Of a stretch of 64,000 nt of DNA, positions 16,501 to 24,448 are shown piece by piece; position 1 is the stretch's first letter, and every line of letters starts with the position of its first letter. The stretch covers positions 101,959 through 165,958 of the forward strand of contig NZ_JAATEJ010000022.1 in assembly GCF_012034175.1 (NCBI RefSeq), written 5' to 3'. The stretch is from Actinacidiphila epipremni. Its GTDB lineage: Bacteria > Actinomycetota > Actinomycetes > Streptomycetales > Streptomycetaceae. The notes under the pieces were generated by a model. The model did no database searches and had not been told where the DNA came from. It worked only from the letters and a program-made list of their open reading frames with translations. The translations under genes were made by a program, and so were the position numbers.

Positions 16501-17178
16501 CGGCCGCGCCGTCCCCATCTCCGCGACCCGCGCCGCCTTCGCCTGCGCCTCCCGGTCGTCCTGCGGCCCCACCGCCGCGTCCTGCGCGGCCTTCACCGCC
16601 GCGGCCCCGCTCGGGTGCCGGGTGAGCGCGGCCTTCTTGGCCCGTACGTCGGCGCTGACGGCCGCGAACCGCGGGTCCTGGGCGGGAGTGAGCCCCGGCG
16701 GCGGTACGGGCCGCTCACCGGCCTCCAGGCGCTGCACGAGCCGCTCACCGGCCTCCAGGCGCTGCACGAGCCGCTCACCGGCCTCCAGGCGCTGGAGTGC
16801 GCGCAGCCGGTCGGCTCCGGCGGCGGACGCCGGCGCAGGCCCGGCGTCCTGGCGCTGCACGGCGGACGCGGCCCCGGCTGCGGACTGCGGTGCGGGCGCC
16901 GCCTCCGCGCGCTGTACGGCCAGGTCACGGGCCGCCGCCTCCGCGCCGTCCGGGCGGGCCGCCCCGCGGTCCCCGGCGCCCGTCGCCGCGCCCTGCGGAC
17001 GGCCCGCCCGGCGCTCGGCCAGCAGCCGGGCCACCGCCGCGTTGCCGGCCTGGGCCTGGAGGCGCTGGAGGGCGCCCAGGGCGCCGCCCGGGGGCCCGGC
17101 GGGGCGGCGTACCGGTGCGGCGGCGGGGGGCGGTGTGCGCGGCGCTGGGGCCTTCGCGGCGCGCCCTGGGGCGGTCAT
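13504..17178 (-). CDS. 1224-residue CIS-associated protein; candidate effector with C-terminal nuclease-like domain
   Basis: Start overlaps the DUF4157 stop (ATGA). Order seen: Pro-rich leader; LQRLQAQAGNAAV at 37-49; repetitive Ala-rich segment with LEAGERLVQR repeats near 130-160; long charged, mostly helical region; hydrophobic/amphipathic segments around 730-920, some possibly membrane-active; Lys/Asp-rich linker; C-terminal domain from about 975. The last part contains ESEHVVPRSY (His1068) and MHTILIYKGAADLKTD, reminiscent of HNH-type nucleases. A toxin tip on a long carrier, coupled to a DUF4157 gene and next to the sheath gene, fits an injected effector. Nuclease activity is inference; I cannot place the domain in a named family. 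Confidence 0.65.
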   Translation of the reverse strand: MTAPGRAAKAPAPRTPPPAAAPVRRPAGPPGGALGALQRLQAQAGNAAVARLLAERRAGRPQGAATGAGDRGAARPDGAEAAARDLAVQRAEAAPAPQSAAGAASAVQRQDAGPAPASAAGADRLRALQRLEAGERLVQRLEAGERLVQRLEAGERPVPPPGLTPAQDPRFAAVSADVRAKKAALTRHPSGAAAVKAAQDAAVGPQDDREAQAKAARVAEMGTARPAGFDKAAFVAAVDKAVAAQAPKTLDEADKFAASGKADAIKGEVAGQVTAGKAASAKDVADKTAAPPDPSRAVDKPVTPLPPPAATPAPAPPDARSAAVAPAPAEQTDLSGTPRRTDTQLADAGLTPEQLGKANEPQFTEALAAKQAADAHAAIAPGGYRAAESARVAAEQTGAAALGSAGVQQMAGARAGANQQVAGGQGAAKSQDEQARAAVTAEIKASFDATKTETEKILGDLDGEVDTAFDAGQDRAKAAFTADHQARMAAYKDARYSGIEGAARWLGDLVMDLPPAANQIFTESRRLYEAEMQKVIGDIADTIGRRLAEATARIARGRDEVAAIVARQGPRLRQFAQSAAQQISADFDQLDSSVTDKSQGLVEDLAQRYTAARGELDEEIKTLQADNRGLLSKAEDAIADTARTVLQLKDMLLGVLARAAGAIDRIVTDPIGFLGHLVDAVKSGVMGFASRIGDHLKTGLKEWLFGQLAAGGIEIPEEFDAKGVIKLVLSVLGLTWARIRTRVVTAIGEPAMQALESTFEIVKILLTEGAAGLWRWIVEKLADIKETVIGAIEDFVTEKIVTAGVTWIVSLLNPASAFVRACKAIYDVVMFFVHRAAQIKSFVDSVLDSVEAIAGGGAGGVPALIENSLAKAVPVVLDFLASLLGLGGVGEKIRSILEKIQAPVMKVVDWVVAKIVAAGKAVLNKLKGKDKKDVKDAAETGAEGEPGPVHEHFTLDGQDHEIFDAPGGELVVASENPQPVSRIDQLRTLHGQYRALPATATRAERRRVIAAMIALIRADPTLVAQLTGHLGDPPNLGEIRPHRSQTARYQPPAGMASYARMWELESEHVVPRSYVDSLLAARGQSAVTPGEYGGMHTILIYKGAADLKTDSPGGDQSLLRQLAGRVRTGAQPGRVGAGDSAANALRAFTMLAEGAIRRTVAAVGGEQGTNGAARGTSSAKPDESLIRQAAAAQRADIDAILAGRPPVPAPAAAPPAADREPEPV
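16711..16800. repeat. Three tandem 30-base repeats in the candidate effector gene
   Basis: Units at 16711-16740, 16741-16770 and 16771-16800. The first two are identical and the third diverges in its last bases. They encode repeated LEAGER(L/P)VQR decapeptides. Near identity at the DNA level suggests recent, length-variable expansion. Confidence 0.95.
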
Positions 17179-17789
17179 TCCGCCGGGGCCTCCTCCTCGA
17201 CGGGCTCCTCCTCGCGCTGCACCACCCGCGCCGCGGTCGCCGCCGCCTCCTGCTCGAAGCGGTCGGCCGGGTCGCTGACCCGCACCCCGCCGCCCGCGTC
17301 CGTACCGTCCACAGGGCCCGAGCGCTGCTGGACGACGTGCGTCAGCTCGTGCGCGAGCGTGGTGCGGCCCTGGTGCGAGCCCGGGTCGTAGGCGTCCCGC
17401 TGGAAGACCACATGCGAACCGACCGTGTACGCATGGGCGTTGACCGCCTGCGCGGAGTGGTGCGCGGCGGCGTCGGTGTGGACGCGTACGTCGCCGAAGT
17501 CGTGGCCGAGGCGCGCCTCCATGTCGGTGCGGACGGCGGGCTCCAGCGGCGTACCGCCCGAGCCGACGACGTCGTGCACCGGGGACTGCTCCTCCTCGGG
17601 GGCGAGCGACGCGGACACCGCGCCGTTGCCGAGCGCCCGCTGGAGCCGCAGCAGGCCGCCGCTGCCCAGCACATCGGTACGGCCCGCCGCCGCGGCCTTC
17701 AGCAGCAGGCCCTCCGGCACCGCCGGTGCCGCCTGCCGCGGCGCCGCCGACTCGCCCTCTGTCTCGTGGTCACGCTCGAACCCGCGCAC
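17175..17789 (-). CDS. DUF4157 protein with HEXXH motif (eCIS-core)
   Basis: 204 residues. The DUF4157 domain is strongly linked to extracellular contractile injection systems. It is centred on residues 83-155 with MEARLGHDFGDVRVHTDAAA and the zinc-protease-like HELTH at 147-151, followed by VVQQ. Upstream, LQRALGNGAV at 49-58 resembles a motif in the next gene product. The C terminus is Glu-rich. I preferred the GTG at 17789, with GGCGAGGGG before it, over an upstream ATG that would add an Arg-rich leader. In the family this domain may process or load cargo, but its function is not settled. Confidence 0.9.
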   Translation of the reverse strand: MRGFERDHETEGESAAPRQAAPAVPEGLLLKAAAAGRTDVLGSGGLLRLQRALGNGAVSASLAPEEEQSPVHDVVGSGGTPLEPAVRTDMEARLGHDFGDVRVHTDAAAHHSAQAVNAHAYTVGSHVVFQRDAYDPGSHQGRTTLAHELTHVVQQRSGPVDGTDAGGGVRVSDPADRFEQEAAATAARVVQREEEPVEEEAPAE

Positions 17790-17925
17790 GGCCCCTCGCC
17801 TCCGCCGCCCAAGGCGGCGCCTGCGCCGCCGCCTTCCACGGTCCCATCGCCGCCCGGGCCCGGCCATTGCGCCGCGGGCACGCCTGCGTGCCCTTTCGTC
17901 CCGCGCCCGGTGCCCTGCCCGCGGG

Positions 17926-20049
17926 TCACGCCTCGGCGGAGGCGTACGCCATGTACGGCCCGAACTCGTTGGGCAGGCACAGCCGTCCGAGCTTGCGGTA
18001 CTCGCGTCCCACCGCCGCGACCAGTTCGCGCATGCCGACGCCGTGCCCCGCCTCCGCGGCGAGGTACGCGGCGGTCACGGCGGCCGACCGGATGTCGCCG
18101 CCGGCGAGCTCGAACGCCCGCCCGCAGAAGGCGAGATCGAGGTCGTCGGCGCGCGGCACGGCGGGGCCGAGGCAGCGGTCCCACAGGGCGGTGCGCTGTG
18201 CGGCCTCCGGCAGCGGGAAGTCCACGACGAGGTCCAGCCGCCGGGTGAACGCCTCGTCCAGGTTGGCCCGCAGGTTGGTGGCGAGCACGGCGAGGCCGTC
18301 GAAGGACTCCATGCGCTGGAGCAGGTACGCCGACTCGACGTTGGCGTACCGGTCGTGCGCGTCCTTGACCTCCGAGCGCTTGCCGAAGACCGCGTCGGCC
18401 TCGTCGAAGAGCAGCACCGCGTTGACGCCGGCCGCCTCGGTGAAGATGCGCTCCAGGTTCTTCTCCGTCTCGCCCACGTACTTGTCGACGACCGTGGCGA
18501 GGTCGACGGTGTAGAGGTCGAGGCCGAGCGCGCCCGCGATGACCTCCGCGGACATCGTCTTGCCGGTGCCGGAGTCGCCGGCGAACAGCGCCATGACGCC
18601 CCGGCCGCGCCCGCCGCCCGGCCGCATGTTCCAGTCGCCGAGCACCCGGTCGCGATGCCGTGCCCGGGCGGCGAGTTCACGCAGCCGGGCCATGACCGGC
18701 GGCGGCAGCACGAGGTCGTCCCAGCCGACGCCGGGCTCGATCCGCCGGGCCAGCCGCTCCAGGCCCGAGGTGTTCTGCGCGCGGGCGCCGTGCAGCAGGT
18801 GCGCGTCGGTGAGGTGCCCGCCGGCCAGCAGCGCCTGCTGGTGCGCGGTCCGCGCGGCCCGCTCCACCTGCTCGGGCGACAGCTGGAAGACCGCCGCGGA
18901 CTCATGGCGTACGCCGTCCAGTCCGCTGACCCCTTCGGGCGCGGTACGGGCCAGGGCCGCGCGCCACAGGGCCGCGCGGGCGCCGGCGCCGACCCGGCGG
19001 GCCTCGGCGAGCAGCGGCGGCCGGTCCGCCCACTCCGGGTCCCATGACGCCCGCCCGGTCAGCAGCACGGGCACGGGCAACGCGGCCAGGGCGCGCAGCA
19101 GTTCGGGCCGCCCGGCGAGCGCCTCGACGGGCCCGGCGACGAGCCCGCCGTGCCCGAAGGCCGCCTCCCGGCCGGCTGCCGCGACCGCCGCGGCGGGGTC
19201 GGCGCGGCCCGCGAGCCGGGCCAGGTCCAGCCCGTAGGCGGCGAGCCCCGCGGCCCGCAGCGCCTGCGCGCCGAGCGCACGGGCGGCGCCGCCGGGGGCC
19301 TCCCGCAGATAGCCGGGCCCGATTCCGGCACGCAGTACATTGCCGAGCCGAACGGCCGGCCCGTCCTCATCCGGCTCCGCCAGCTCCGCCGCGAGGTGCG
19401 GGGCGAGGGGTTCGAGGAGGTCGAGCAGCCCCGGGTCCGGGGTGTCGTCGCCGAGCAGATGCGCGCTCACCCGGTCCGGTACCCGCAACGCCCGGCTCAG
19501 CAGCGGCCGTTCCGGCTCCTCGACGACGAGCAGGCCGCGGGCGACCAGCGGGGCGGCGGGCGAGAGCCGGGCGCGGGCCCCGGCCGAGGCGGGCGGCACC
19601 CCGCACAGGCCGAGCGCGAGCCCGACGGTGGGGCGGCGGCGGGTGACGTCGTCGTTGAGGTAGCCGTACAACTGCTCGTAGCGGCGGTCGAGATCGGGTG
19701 CGAGGCACACCAGCAGCAGCTCGGTGTCCAGCGGCAGCAGCCCGAAGTCCCGCTCCAGGGCCCGCAGTCGTACGCCCGGGTCGGCGGCGGCGTCCAGTTC
19801 GGCGCGCAGCGCCTGGTCCACCGGGTCGGGCTCGGGGACGGCGGCGGGGTCGTCGAGCAGCCGCAGCACGGCGTCGTCGGAGAGGTAGACCCCGCGGAAG
19901 GGGTCGTCCGGCTCCGGGTCGCCGGCCCTGCGCGCGGCCACCGCCCGCCGCACCCGGGCCTCGACGAGCCCGAGCCGGGCCATGAGGTGGGCGAGCCCGG
20001 CGTCGCCCCGCGTGAAGGAGCCCGGGCCGTCCTGGGCCGTACCGCTCAC
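17926..20049 (-). CDS. AAA+ ATPase of the CIS (Afp15-like)
   Basis: 707 residues. A long N-terminal winged-helix-like region (about 1-400) precedes one AAA+ domain with Walker A GDSGTGKT near residue 488, Walker B LLFDEADAVFG near 544, and an Arg-finger region FTRRLDLVVDFP. Afp15-type ATPases are needed for particle assembly, probably as remodelling chaperones in the cytoplasm. The GTG start overlaps the DUF4255 stop (GTGA). The frame upstream of this GTG is a shadow of the previous gene. The 136 bases after it separate it from the DUF4157 gene. Confidence 0.93.
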   Translation of the reverse strand: MSGTAQDGPGSFTRGDAGLAHLMARLGLVEARVRRAVAARRAGDPEPDDPFRGVYLSDDAVLRLLDDPAAVPEPDPVDQALRAELDAAADPGVRLRALERDFGLLPLDTELLLVCLAPDLDRRYEQLYGYLNDDVTRRRPTVGLALGLCGVPPASAGARARLSPAAPLVARGLLVVEEPERPLLSRALRVPDRVSAHLLGDDTPDPGLLDLLEPLAPHLAAELAEPDEDGPAVRLGNVLRAGIGPGYLREAPGGAARALGAQALRAAGLAAYGLDLARLAGRADPAAAVAAAGREAAFGHGGLVAGPVEALAGRPELLRALAALPVPVLLTGRASWDPEWADRPPLLAEARRVGAGARAALWRAALARTAPEGVSGLDGVRHESAAVFQLSPEQVERAARTAHQQALLAGGHLTDAHLLHGARAQNTSGLERLARRIEPGVGWDDLVLPPPVMARLRELAARARHRDRVLGDWNMRPGGGRGRGVMALFAGDSGTGKTMSAEVIAGALGLDLYTVDLATVVDKYVGETEKNLERIFTEAAGVNAVLLFDEADAVFGKRSEVKDAHDRYANVESAYLLQRMESFDGLAVLATNLRANLDEAFTRRLDLVVDFPLPEAAQRTALWDRCLGPAVPRADDLDLAFCGRAFELAGGDIRSAAVTAAYLAAEAGHGVGMRELVAAVGREYRKLGRLCLPNEFGPYMAYASAEA

Positions 20050-20687
20050 CGCTTGTGCCGCCGCGGCGCCCGCGTACCGCCCTCGCCCGCCGCCGGGCCC
20101 GGCTCGGCGGCGGGCGCCCGTGTGTCGTCCAGGTGCAGGACCAGGCCCTCCTCGACCGGCGGACCCGCCTCGTACAGCGGGCCGACTGCCACCGGTGCGC
20201 TCACGACGAGGTCCAGGGACGGTTTGAGCTCGCCGCCGAGCGCGCTCCACACGTCGGCGAACGCCCGGTCCTCGGGCGGTGGGAGGGCGATGGTGAGCGG
20301 CACCGGCAGCCCGGTGGCCGACAGTTCGGGGCCCAACCCCGCAGCGGGCAGCGCTTCATGGCGCAGGAAGCAGTGCAGCAGCGTGGCGAGCAGCCGGTGT
20401 TCGTCCTCCGGGCGCTGCGTCCAGGCGCTGATCAGGTAGGACAGCTTGAAGTAGCGCGGCGGCAGCCCTCGGGAGACGACCTCGCCCTCTTCGCCGTAGA
20501 CGTTCTGCCGGCCGCGCGAGCGGCGCTTGAGGTCCTCGCGGATGTCGTAGAGGTAGAGGTTGACGGTGGGGGCGTTGCGGCGGGCGGCCCAGTCGCGGGT
20601 GGGCGCGTCGAAGACGACCTCGACGTCGGGGCTGCCGATCTGCCCGCGGACCAGGTCCCGCAGGGCCTCGTCCACCTCGTGGATCAC
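20046..20687 (-). CDS. DUF4255 CIS protein (Afp16-like sheath/tube terminator)
   Basis: 213 residues. The DUF4255 region covers about 1-175: IHEVDEALRDLVRGQIG at the start, NAPTVNLYLYDIREDLKRR, and PPRYFKLSYLISAWTQRPED. In Afp/PVC particles this family caps the tube and fixes particle length. The tail after residue 180 is Pro/Ala/Glu-rich. It starts at a GTG that overlaps the preceding stop (GTGA) and overlaps the ATPase gene the same way, so three genes form one coupled block. Confidence 0.92.
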   Translation of the reverse strand: MIHEVDEALRDLVRGQIGSPDVEVVFDAPTRDWAARRNAPTVNLYLYDIREDLKRRSRGRQNVYGEEGEVVSRGLPPRYFKLSYLISAWTQRPEDEHRLLATLLHCFLRHEALPAAGLGPELSATGLPVPLTIALPPPEDRAFADVWSALGGELKPSLDLVVSAPVAVGPLYEAGPPVEEGLVLHLDDTRAPAAEPGPAAGEGGTRAPRRHKR

Positions 20688-23600
20688 CGGCGCCACTTGA
20701 AGTCGGAGGGCTGCAACACCCCGGGGACGACGAGGTAGTCGGCGTGGACCTCGCCGAAGGCGGGGGTCGCCGCCTGGTCGGTGACGAGCAACTGCCGCGG
20801 CCCCAGGGCGTCCTGGACGAGCACCAGCATGGGCGCGGTGAAGGTGCCGTTCGCCGCGGCCCGCACGGGCGCCGAGGCGACCGTCACGCCTTTGTCCCAG
20901 CGCAGTTGGAGCCGCGCGCCGGGCGGGAAGTCCCGTCCGAAGGCCTGCGTGACGCCGCCGGGCGGGCCGACTGCGGGCACGAGCTGGACGACGGGCTGCT
21001 TGACGGTGAGGGCGGCGGTCGCCGTGTCGTCGGTGGTGTCGCTGTCGCTGCCCGTGGTGCTGAGGTTCGCGGTGACGGTGCCGGTCAGCGCGCCCGGGGT
21101 GGCGAGCGTGACGGTGACGGTGGTGCTGGCGCCCGGGTCGAGGTCGGCGACGGGGCAGCCGGCGGCGGTCGCGCAGGCCGAGGCGGCGTCGGGGGTGACG
21201 CCGGGCGGCGCGGCGAGCACGAGGGTGAGGCCGGTGGCGCGGGCGTGCCCGGGGTTGCGTACGGTCACCCGGGCGGTGGTGCCGGGGCCGCCGGCGTAGG
21301 CGGTCGCGGGCGCGAGCGACAGGCCGACCGCCGGGTCGGCGCTCTGCCGCGCGGGCGGTGTGGTCGGCGGGGTCGTGACGGGCGGCTTCTGCGTCACGGT
21401 GAGCGGCGCGGTGGCGGTGTTGTTGCCCGGGTCGGCGTCGGTGGAGGTGGAGCTCACGGTGCCGACGGCGTTGCCGCTCAGGGCGGTTGCGGAGGTCACG
21501 ACCCGGGTGACGGTCGTGCTCGCGCCGGGCGCGAGCGTCCCGAGGTCGCAACTCACGTCCGGGCAGGCGGGGTTCGCGGTGGTGACGGTGACGCCGGCGG
21601 GCAGTGTGACGGTGAGCGCGACGCCGGTGGCGGGGCCGTCGCCGCGGTTGGTGACGGTGTAGGCGACGGTCGCGGGTTCGCCGGTGAGGACCGCGGGTGG
21701 GGTGACAGTGACGGTCACCGCGGGGTCGGGCTTGAGCGGGTCGACGACCTCGACGGTGACGGCCGCGGTGTTGTCCTGCTCGTCGCGGTCGGTGAGCCGG
21801 CCCGCGCCCTTGCCGGTGACCAGCTGCGTACCGGCGACGGCGGCCCGTACGGTCAGGTGGATGTCCGCGGTCGCGCCGACCGGGACCGTACCGAGGTCGC
21901 AGTGCAGGGCGGCGGCGGTGCAGGCGCCCTGCGAGGGGACCGGGTCGCCGACCGCGACGAGGCCCGCGGGGAGCGTCAGTTCGGCCTGGGTCGCGGGCGA
22001 GTCGGCGATGCCCTGGTCGGTCAGGTGCAGGGTGATCGTCGTGGTGTCGCCGACGGTGACGGGTGCGGACGGGCCGGCCATGGTCACGGCGAGGTCGGCG
22101 CTGGGCTGCCAGGTGGGCTCGGTGTCGTCGTGGTAGAGGTTGTTCGGCAGCACCTCGCCGGTGCCGGTGGCCGGGTCGAGGACGGCGAGCCGCACGCTGC
22201 GGCCGTCGCCGACGCCGACTTCGGCGTCCACCGCGATCCGGTCGCCGGTGGGCGACCACGCGGCGTCGTCGGGCCGGTAGAAGGGCGCGTCGTCGGCCGG
22301 GAGCGGCGGGGCGGTCGGGCAGCCGCTGGTCTGCGGGACGACGCCGTGGCAGCCGGTGCCGTCGGCGCGGGCCAGCAGGATGATGCTGTCGTCGTAGCCG
22401 TCGGAGACGGCAAGCCGGGGCTGCACGGGGCCGTCCGGCGTCCCTTCCGCCGCGCGGACGCGGACGACCGGCCCCGAGTCGCTGGGCGAAGGCGACGGTG
22501 ACGGGGAGGGCGACTGCGAGGACGGCGACGGGGACGGGGACGGGGACGGCGAGTCGGAGGTCGGCGGGGTCGCGTCGCCGCGCCGGGTGAAGGCGAGCGC
22601 GCCGTCGCCGGGCCGGTAGGCCGGACGGGCGTCCTGCACCTGGCAGTTGGTGCCGCCGCAGGTCGCCTTGGTGACGTCGTAGGGCCCGCTGCCGTCCGCC
22701 GCGTCCACGGTCACGATGTGCCGGGTCTCCGTGCCGGGGGTGATCAGCGGCGCCGCGGCGCCGGGTCCCGCCGCGATGCCGAGGTGCTGGCAGGCGCGGT
22801 AGCGGGACAGCGCGATCCGCCGGCCGTCCGGGGACCACGCCGGGTCGCGGTCGTCGGTGGTGCAGGCGTACGCGCCCGCGTCCGGCGGCGGGTAGGGCAC
22901 GGTGTAGAGCAGCCGGGCCTGCGCGGGCCCGCCGGTGACGTCGAAGACGGAGACCGCCGCGTCGTCGCTGCCGCCCTCGGTGCCGGCGTCGCCCCAGTGC
23001 GAGACGGCGAGTTCCGTGCCGTCCGGCGACCAGGCGGCCCGCCCGTAGTTCTCCGTCTCGTCGAAGCCGGTGCGGACGGCGACGGCATCGGCGAGGTGGT
23101 CGGCGGGGCCGACCATGACGGAGGCCGGGTCGGGTTTCCCGCCGGTGCCGTGCTGGACGGTGGTGAAGGCGAGTCGGGTGCCGTCCGGGGAGTAGGCGGG
23201 CTCGTCCAGGTCGTATTCGGCGCCGAGCGTCGGCCGAAGCAGCAGGCGGTTCAGGGGTTTTGCCGCGTCGACGCCCTCGATCGCGGTGGTCTCGGGGTCC
23301 TCCCGGCCGAGCAGGACGGCGGGTCCGCCGCCGGTGGGCGTGTAGTAGGTGAGGTCGTCGATCGCGTAGCCGTCGTCGAGGTCGTCGGGCAGCAGGCGGG
23401 TGGGGTCGCAGCTGCTGCCGCAGCCGCCGGCCGGCTGCACGAGGTAGGCGTGCCCGGACAGGAACGCCAACGTGCGCCCGTCCGGGGCCCATGCGACGTC
23501 CCGGGAGGCGGACGCGTACTCGCCCTTGGCGATCAGCTTCTGCTCGCCGCCGTTCGCGGGCGTGAGCGCCAGGCGCTGCGTGTAGTCGGTGTCGTCGACG

Positions 23601-24304
23601 ACGACGTAGGCGACGCGGTCGCCGTCCGGCTCCCAGGCCGGGGTGAACGCCTCGGTGCCGGGGGGCGAGAGGGCCAGCGGATGGCCGTCGCCGGCGACCG
23701 GTGCGACGTAGACGGTGCCGTCGTCGACGTAGGCGAGCCGGGTGCCGTCGGGCGACCAGTCGGGCGAACTGCCGTGCGCAGCCACCTGCGTGAGGCCGGT
23801 GCCGTCGGTGTGCACCGTCCACAGCGAGACGTTGGCGGTGTCGACGTTCTGGCTGGTGCAACTGCCGCCCCCGTAGCGGTCCTCGAACGATCCGAAGACG
23901 ATCGTCTGCTTGTCCGGGGAGAGTTTCGGGGTGGTGATGCGCCAGCCGGGGCGCAGCAGCACGGTCTGCACCGGGCCTTCGCTGGTGCGCCGGTAGATGC
24001 CCTCGCCCTCGCCGCCGCGGTCGCTGACGAACACGACGTCGTCGCCGCGCGCCGCCGGTTCGCAGTCGTCGCCGGCGAGGCCCTGCGGCAGGTAGGGGCT
24101 CAACGACCGTGTGCCGGCGACCTGGAGGCTGTGGCGCGGCCCGTAGCCGACGTACGCCAGGCGTCCCGGGTCGGCGCCCGCGGACACCGGGTCGGCCGAC
24201 GCGGTCCGCGATGTGCCGGTCACTGCCACGGCCACGACAAGGGAGGCGACCAGTCCGGCGACCGGCACCAGTGCCGCCCACCGCGGCGTCCTGACTCTCC
24301 GCAC
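20684..24304 (-). CDS. Secreted beta-propeller (PD40/TolB-like) and DUF11 repeat protein
   Basis: 1206 residues from the GTG at 24304 (GGGGACGGGTGG upstream). A Sec signal with hydrophobic core VPVAGLVASLVVAVAVTG ends near TASADP. The N-terminal half has many WSPDG/WEPDG-type blades (SPDWSPDGTRLAYVDDG, PAWEPDGDRVAYVV), a six- to eight-bladed propeller. A Ser-Pro linker (about 600-640) follows, then more blades. From about 760 come three DUF11/CARDB-like modules with TLPAGV and NNTA(A/T)VTV motifs. Its last codons overlap the DUF4255 start, so it is the first gene of the CIS operon. A secreted, adhesive surface role is inference. Confidence 0.85.
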   Translation of the reverse strand: MRRVRTPRWAALVPVAGLVASLVVAVAVTGTSRTASADPVSAGADPGRLAYVGYGPRHSLQVAGTRSLSPYLPQGLAGDDCEPAARGDDVVFVSDRGGEGEGIYRRTSEGPVQTVLLRPGWRITTPKLSPDKQTIVFGSFEDRYGGGSCTSQNVDTANVSLWTVHTDGTGLTQVAAHGSSPDWSPDGTRLAYVDDGTVYVAPVAGDGHPLALSPPGTEAFTPAWEPDGDRVAYVVVDDTDYTQRLALTPANGGEQKLIAKGEYASASRDVAWAPDGRTLAFLSGHAYLVQPAGGCGSSCDPTRLLPDDLDDGYAIDDLTYYTPTGGGPAVLLGREDPETTAIEGVDAAKPLNRLLLRPTLGAEYDLDEPAYSPDGTRLAFTTVQHGTGGKPDPASVMVGPADHLADAVAVRTGFDETENYGRAAWSPDGTELAVSHWGDAGTEGGSDDAAVSVFDVTGGPAQARLLYTVPYPPPDAGAYACTTDDRDPAWSPDGRRIALSRYRACQHLGIAAGPGAAAPLITPGTETRHIVTVDAADGSGPYDVTKATCGGTNCQVQDARPAYRPGDGALAFTRRGDATPPTSDSPSPSPSPSPSSQSPSPSPSPSPSDSGPVVRVRAAEGTPDGPVQPRLAVSDGYDDSIILLARADGTGCHGVVPQTSGCPTAPPLPADDAPFYRPDDAAWSPTGDRIAVDAEVGVGDGRSVRLAVLDPATGTGEVLPNNLYHDDTEPTWQPSADLAVTMAGPSAPVTVGDTTTITLHLTDQGIADSPATQAELTLPAGLVAVGDPVPSQGACTAAALHCDLGTVPVGATADIHLTVRAAVAGTQLVTGKGAGRLTDRDEQDNTAAVTVEVVDPLKPDPAVTVTVTPPAVLTGEPATVAYTVTNRGDGPATGVALTVTLPAGVTVTTANPACPDVSCDLGTLAPGASTTVTRVVTSATALSGNAVGTVSSTSTDADPGNNTATAPLTVTQKPPVTTPPTTPPARQSADPAVGLSLAPATAYAGGPGTTARVTVRNPGHARATGLTLVLAAPPGVTPDAASACATAAGCPVADLDPGASTTVTVTLATPGALTGTVTANLSTTGSDSDTTDDTATAALTVKQPVVQLVPAVGPPGGVTQAFGRDFPPGARLQLRWDKGVTVASAPVRAAANGTFTAPMLVLVQDALGPRQLLVTDQAATPAFGEVHADYLVVPGVLQPSDFKWRR

Positions 24305-24448
24305 CGCCCACCCGTCCCCGGTCCCGGCCTGCCCGCCACCTGACCCTGCACGCCAACCCTGGCGCTCCGCCCGCCCGTCCACCACCCACAGCCGGGGCAG
24401 CGCTGCGGGTATCCGGCGGTGCCCCAACGGGCAGCGTCCGCACGGGGG

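Noticed and set aside
22480..22560. Short GGGGAC-type repeat as a regulatory array
   Set aside because: It encodes the Ser-Pro linker of the propeller protein; ordinary low-complexity coding DNA.
1..24304. Interpretation as a prophage or as a type VI secretion system
   Set aside because: No capsid, portal, terminase, integrase or lysis genes argue against a prophage. No TssJLM membrane complex, TssK or ClpV argue against T6SS; DUF4157, DUF4255 and the AAA+ gene point to a CIS.
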